IMG/VR virus record: IMGVR_UViG_3300042319_001922
Span: 1-64,000 of that record
Strand: one strand, 5' to 3'
DNA from: a virus
DNA length: 64,000 nt
Notes under the pieces: model-generated
What the model was told of the DNA's origin: nothing
Seen by the model: only the letters and a program-made list of their open reading frames with translations
Databases searched by the model: none
Program-made: the position numbers and the translations under genes
Part shown: positions 63,581 through 64,000 of the stretch, in pieces
How the letters are laid out: each line of letters starts with the position of its first letter
Numbering within the stretch: the first letter of the stretch is position 1

Positions 63581-64000
63581 TCAGCCTAGATGTTGATGTA
63601 AAATTGAACTATCCAGCTGGCGTTGGATGGTGAGTTGTGTGGATTCGATATTTAACACTACCCTGGGTGCCCAATTCATTATATATTTCCCATGTTCAAT
63701 TAGGACTAAATTATCAGTTTTTGTTTGAACAAGTGATGCGTGTATGTCTGTTAGGTTGTTAATCATCAACATAGTATACAGCATTCCAAGCCCGCGAGCA
63801 AGCTCACAATAGGTGTTGTCGGCCAATAGATCCCAGGGGCCGGGCCAGTTTTTGACCTCGTCCCATTTTAAATGTCTAGCAACTATTGGTACGCGAAACC
63901 ACCAGTCATTGATCACTGCCACTTGAGTTGCAATGTCAGCGGTGGCAAGATTAGTACGCAGTTGGTGCCAATCTGCCAACTGTTCTTCAAACGTGTTTGG
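63581..64000 (-). CDS. Conserved phage protein, 5' end beyond the window
   Basis: The frame is open from the window edge (PNTFEEQLADWHQLRTNLA onward) to the stop at 63581. It has VINDWWFRVPIVARHLKWDE, NWPGPWDLLADNTYCELARG and LGMLYTMLMINN. This WWF-P-V-L-WD-NWPDPW-LL pattern is a common phage hypothetical of T4-like and other tailed phages. The start codon lies outside the window. Function is not known. Confidence 0.8.
   Translation of the reverse strand, partial: PNTFEEQLADWHQLRTNLATADIATQVAVINDWWFRVPIVARHLKWDEVKNWPGPWDLLADNTYCELARGLGMLYTMLMINNLTDIHASLVQTKTDNLVLIEHGKYIMNWAPRVVLNIESTQLTIQRQLDSSILHQHLG

Noticed and set aside
1-64000. CRISPR array, insertion sequence, integrase or attachment site
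   Set aside because: No spaced direct repeats, transposase motif or integrase catalytic pattern was seen.

Overview
This window looks like about 64 kb of a large tailed phage genome of the T4 superfamily (myovirus), infecting a Gram-negative, probably proteobacterial, aquatic host. The evidence is: PAAR tail-tip and tail-fibre-like proteins; a class Ia ribonucleotide reductase (NrdA, NrdB) with glutaredoxin; a phage ATP-dependent DNA ligase; Hsp20; UvdE-type endonuclease; very dense packing with ATGA and TAATG start/stop overlaps; strong sigma70-type promoters; and many short proteins of kinds I know only from T4-like phages of marine and soil proteobacteria and cyanobacteria. No terminase, portal, capsid or polymerase gene lies in the window, so the assignment is inferred. 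The host is not identified. Lipoboxes, a FlgT/LPP20-like periplasmic protein and Pho-box-like sites suggest a Gram-negative with PhoB.

Layout, 1-10 kb: a truncated tail-fibre-like gene, an A-type Fe-S carrier, a short DegT-like aminotransferase on the + strand, superoxide dismutase, translation initiation factor IF-1 and a phosphoesterase. A separate eight-gene operon (10.1 to 6.2 kb) holds small proteins, NadE (NAD synthetase), a 7Fe-type ferredoxin, an ANL-family adenylating enzyme and a DUF6356-like membrane protein. 10-27 kb is an early-type region of many short genes behind repeated TTGACC-17-TATAAT promoters. It contains a ParB-like/HNH-like pair, a small alarmone (ppGpp) hydrolase leading a chain of micro-genes, a TylF-like methyltransferase, a SleB lysin with a possible holin, and a radical SAM protein split in two frames.

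27-34 kb: an asparagine-synthase-like protein, two ClpP paralogues flanking a + strand gene, an envelope cassette (membrane peptide, entericidin-like lipoprotein, larger lipoprotein, secreted FlgT-like protein) and a phasin-like protein. 33-38 kb is a phosphate-stress island: PstS, a GT2 glycosyltransferase, a PlcP-like metallophosphoesterase and SGNH proteins, with two tandem Pho-box-like sites. 38-41 kb is an operon with an AhpC/AhpD peroxidase pair. 41-49 kb has two amidinotransferases, UvdE, a fibre protein, a 2OG oxygenase, UDP-glucose dehydrogenase and a glycosyltransferase-like gene.

49-54 kb: ClpS, Hsp20, ClpX and a large membrane protein. 54.1-54.4 kb has no gene but several hairpins. 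54-57 kb holds DNA ligase and small proteins, and 57-64 kb holds tail proteins, PAAR, glutaredoxin, NrdB and NrdA.

Taken together, the accessory genes fit a phage that manages its host through a long infection: phosphate capture and possible membrane-lipid remodelling, protein turnover (ClpX, two ClpP, ClpS), oxidative-stress defence (SOD, AhpC, AhpD), NAD, nucleotide and alarmone metabolism, translation (IF-1) and surface glycan or envelope changes.

Almost every gene is on the minus strand. The + strand genes are at 2721-3437, 28400-29779, 32958-33263, 47454-48770 and 49151-49930. Functions named here rest on motif recognition by eye, without database searches.
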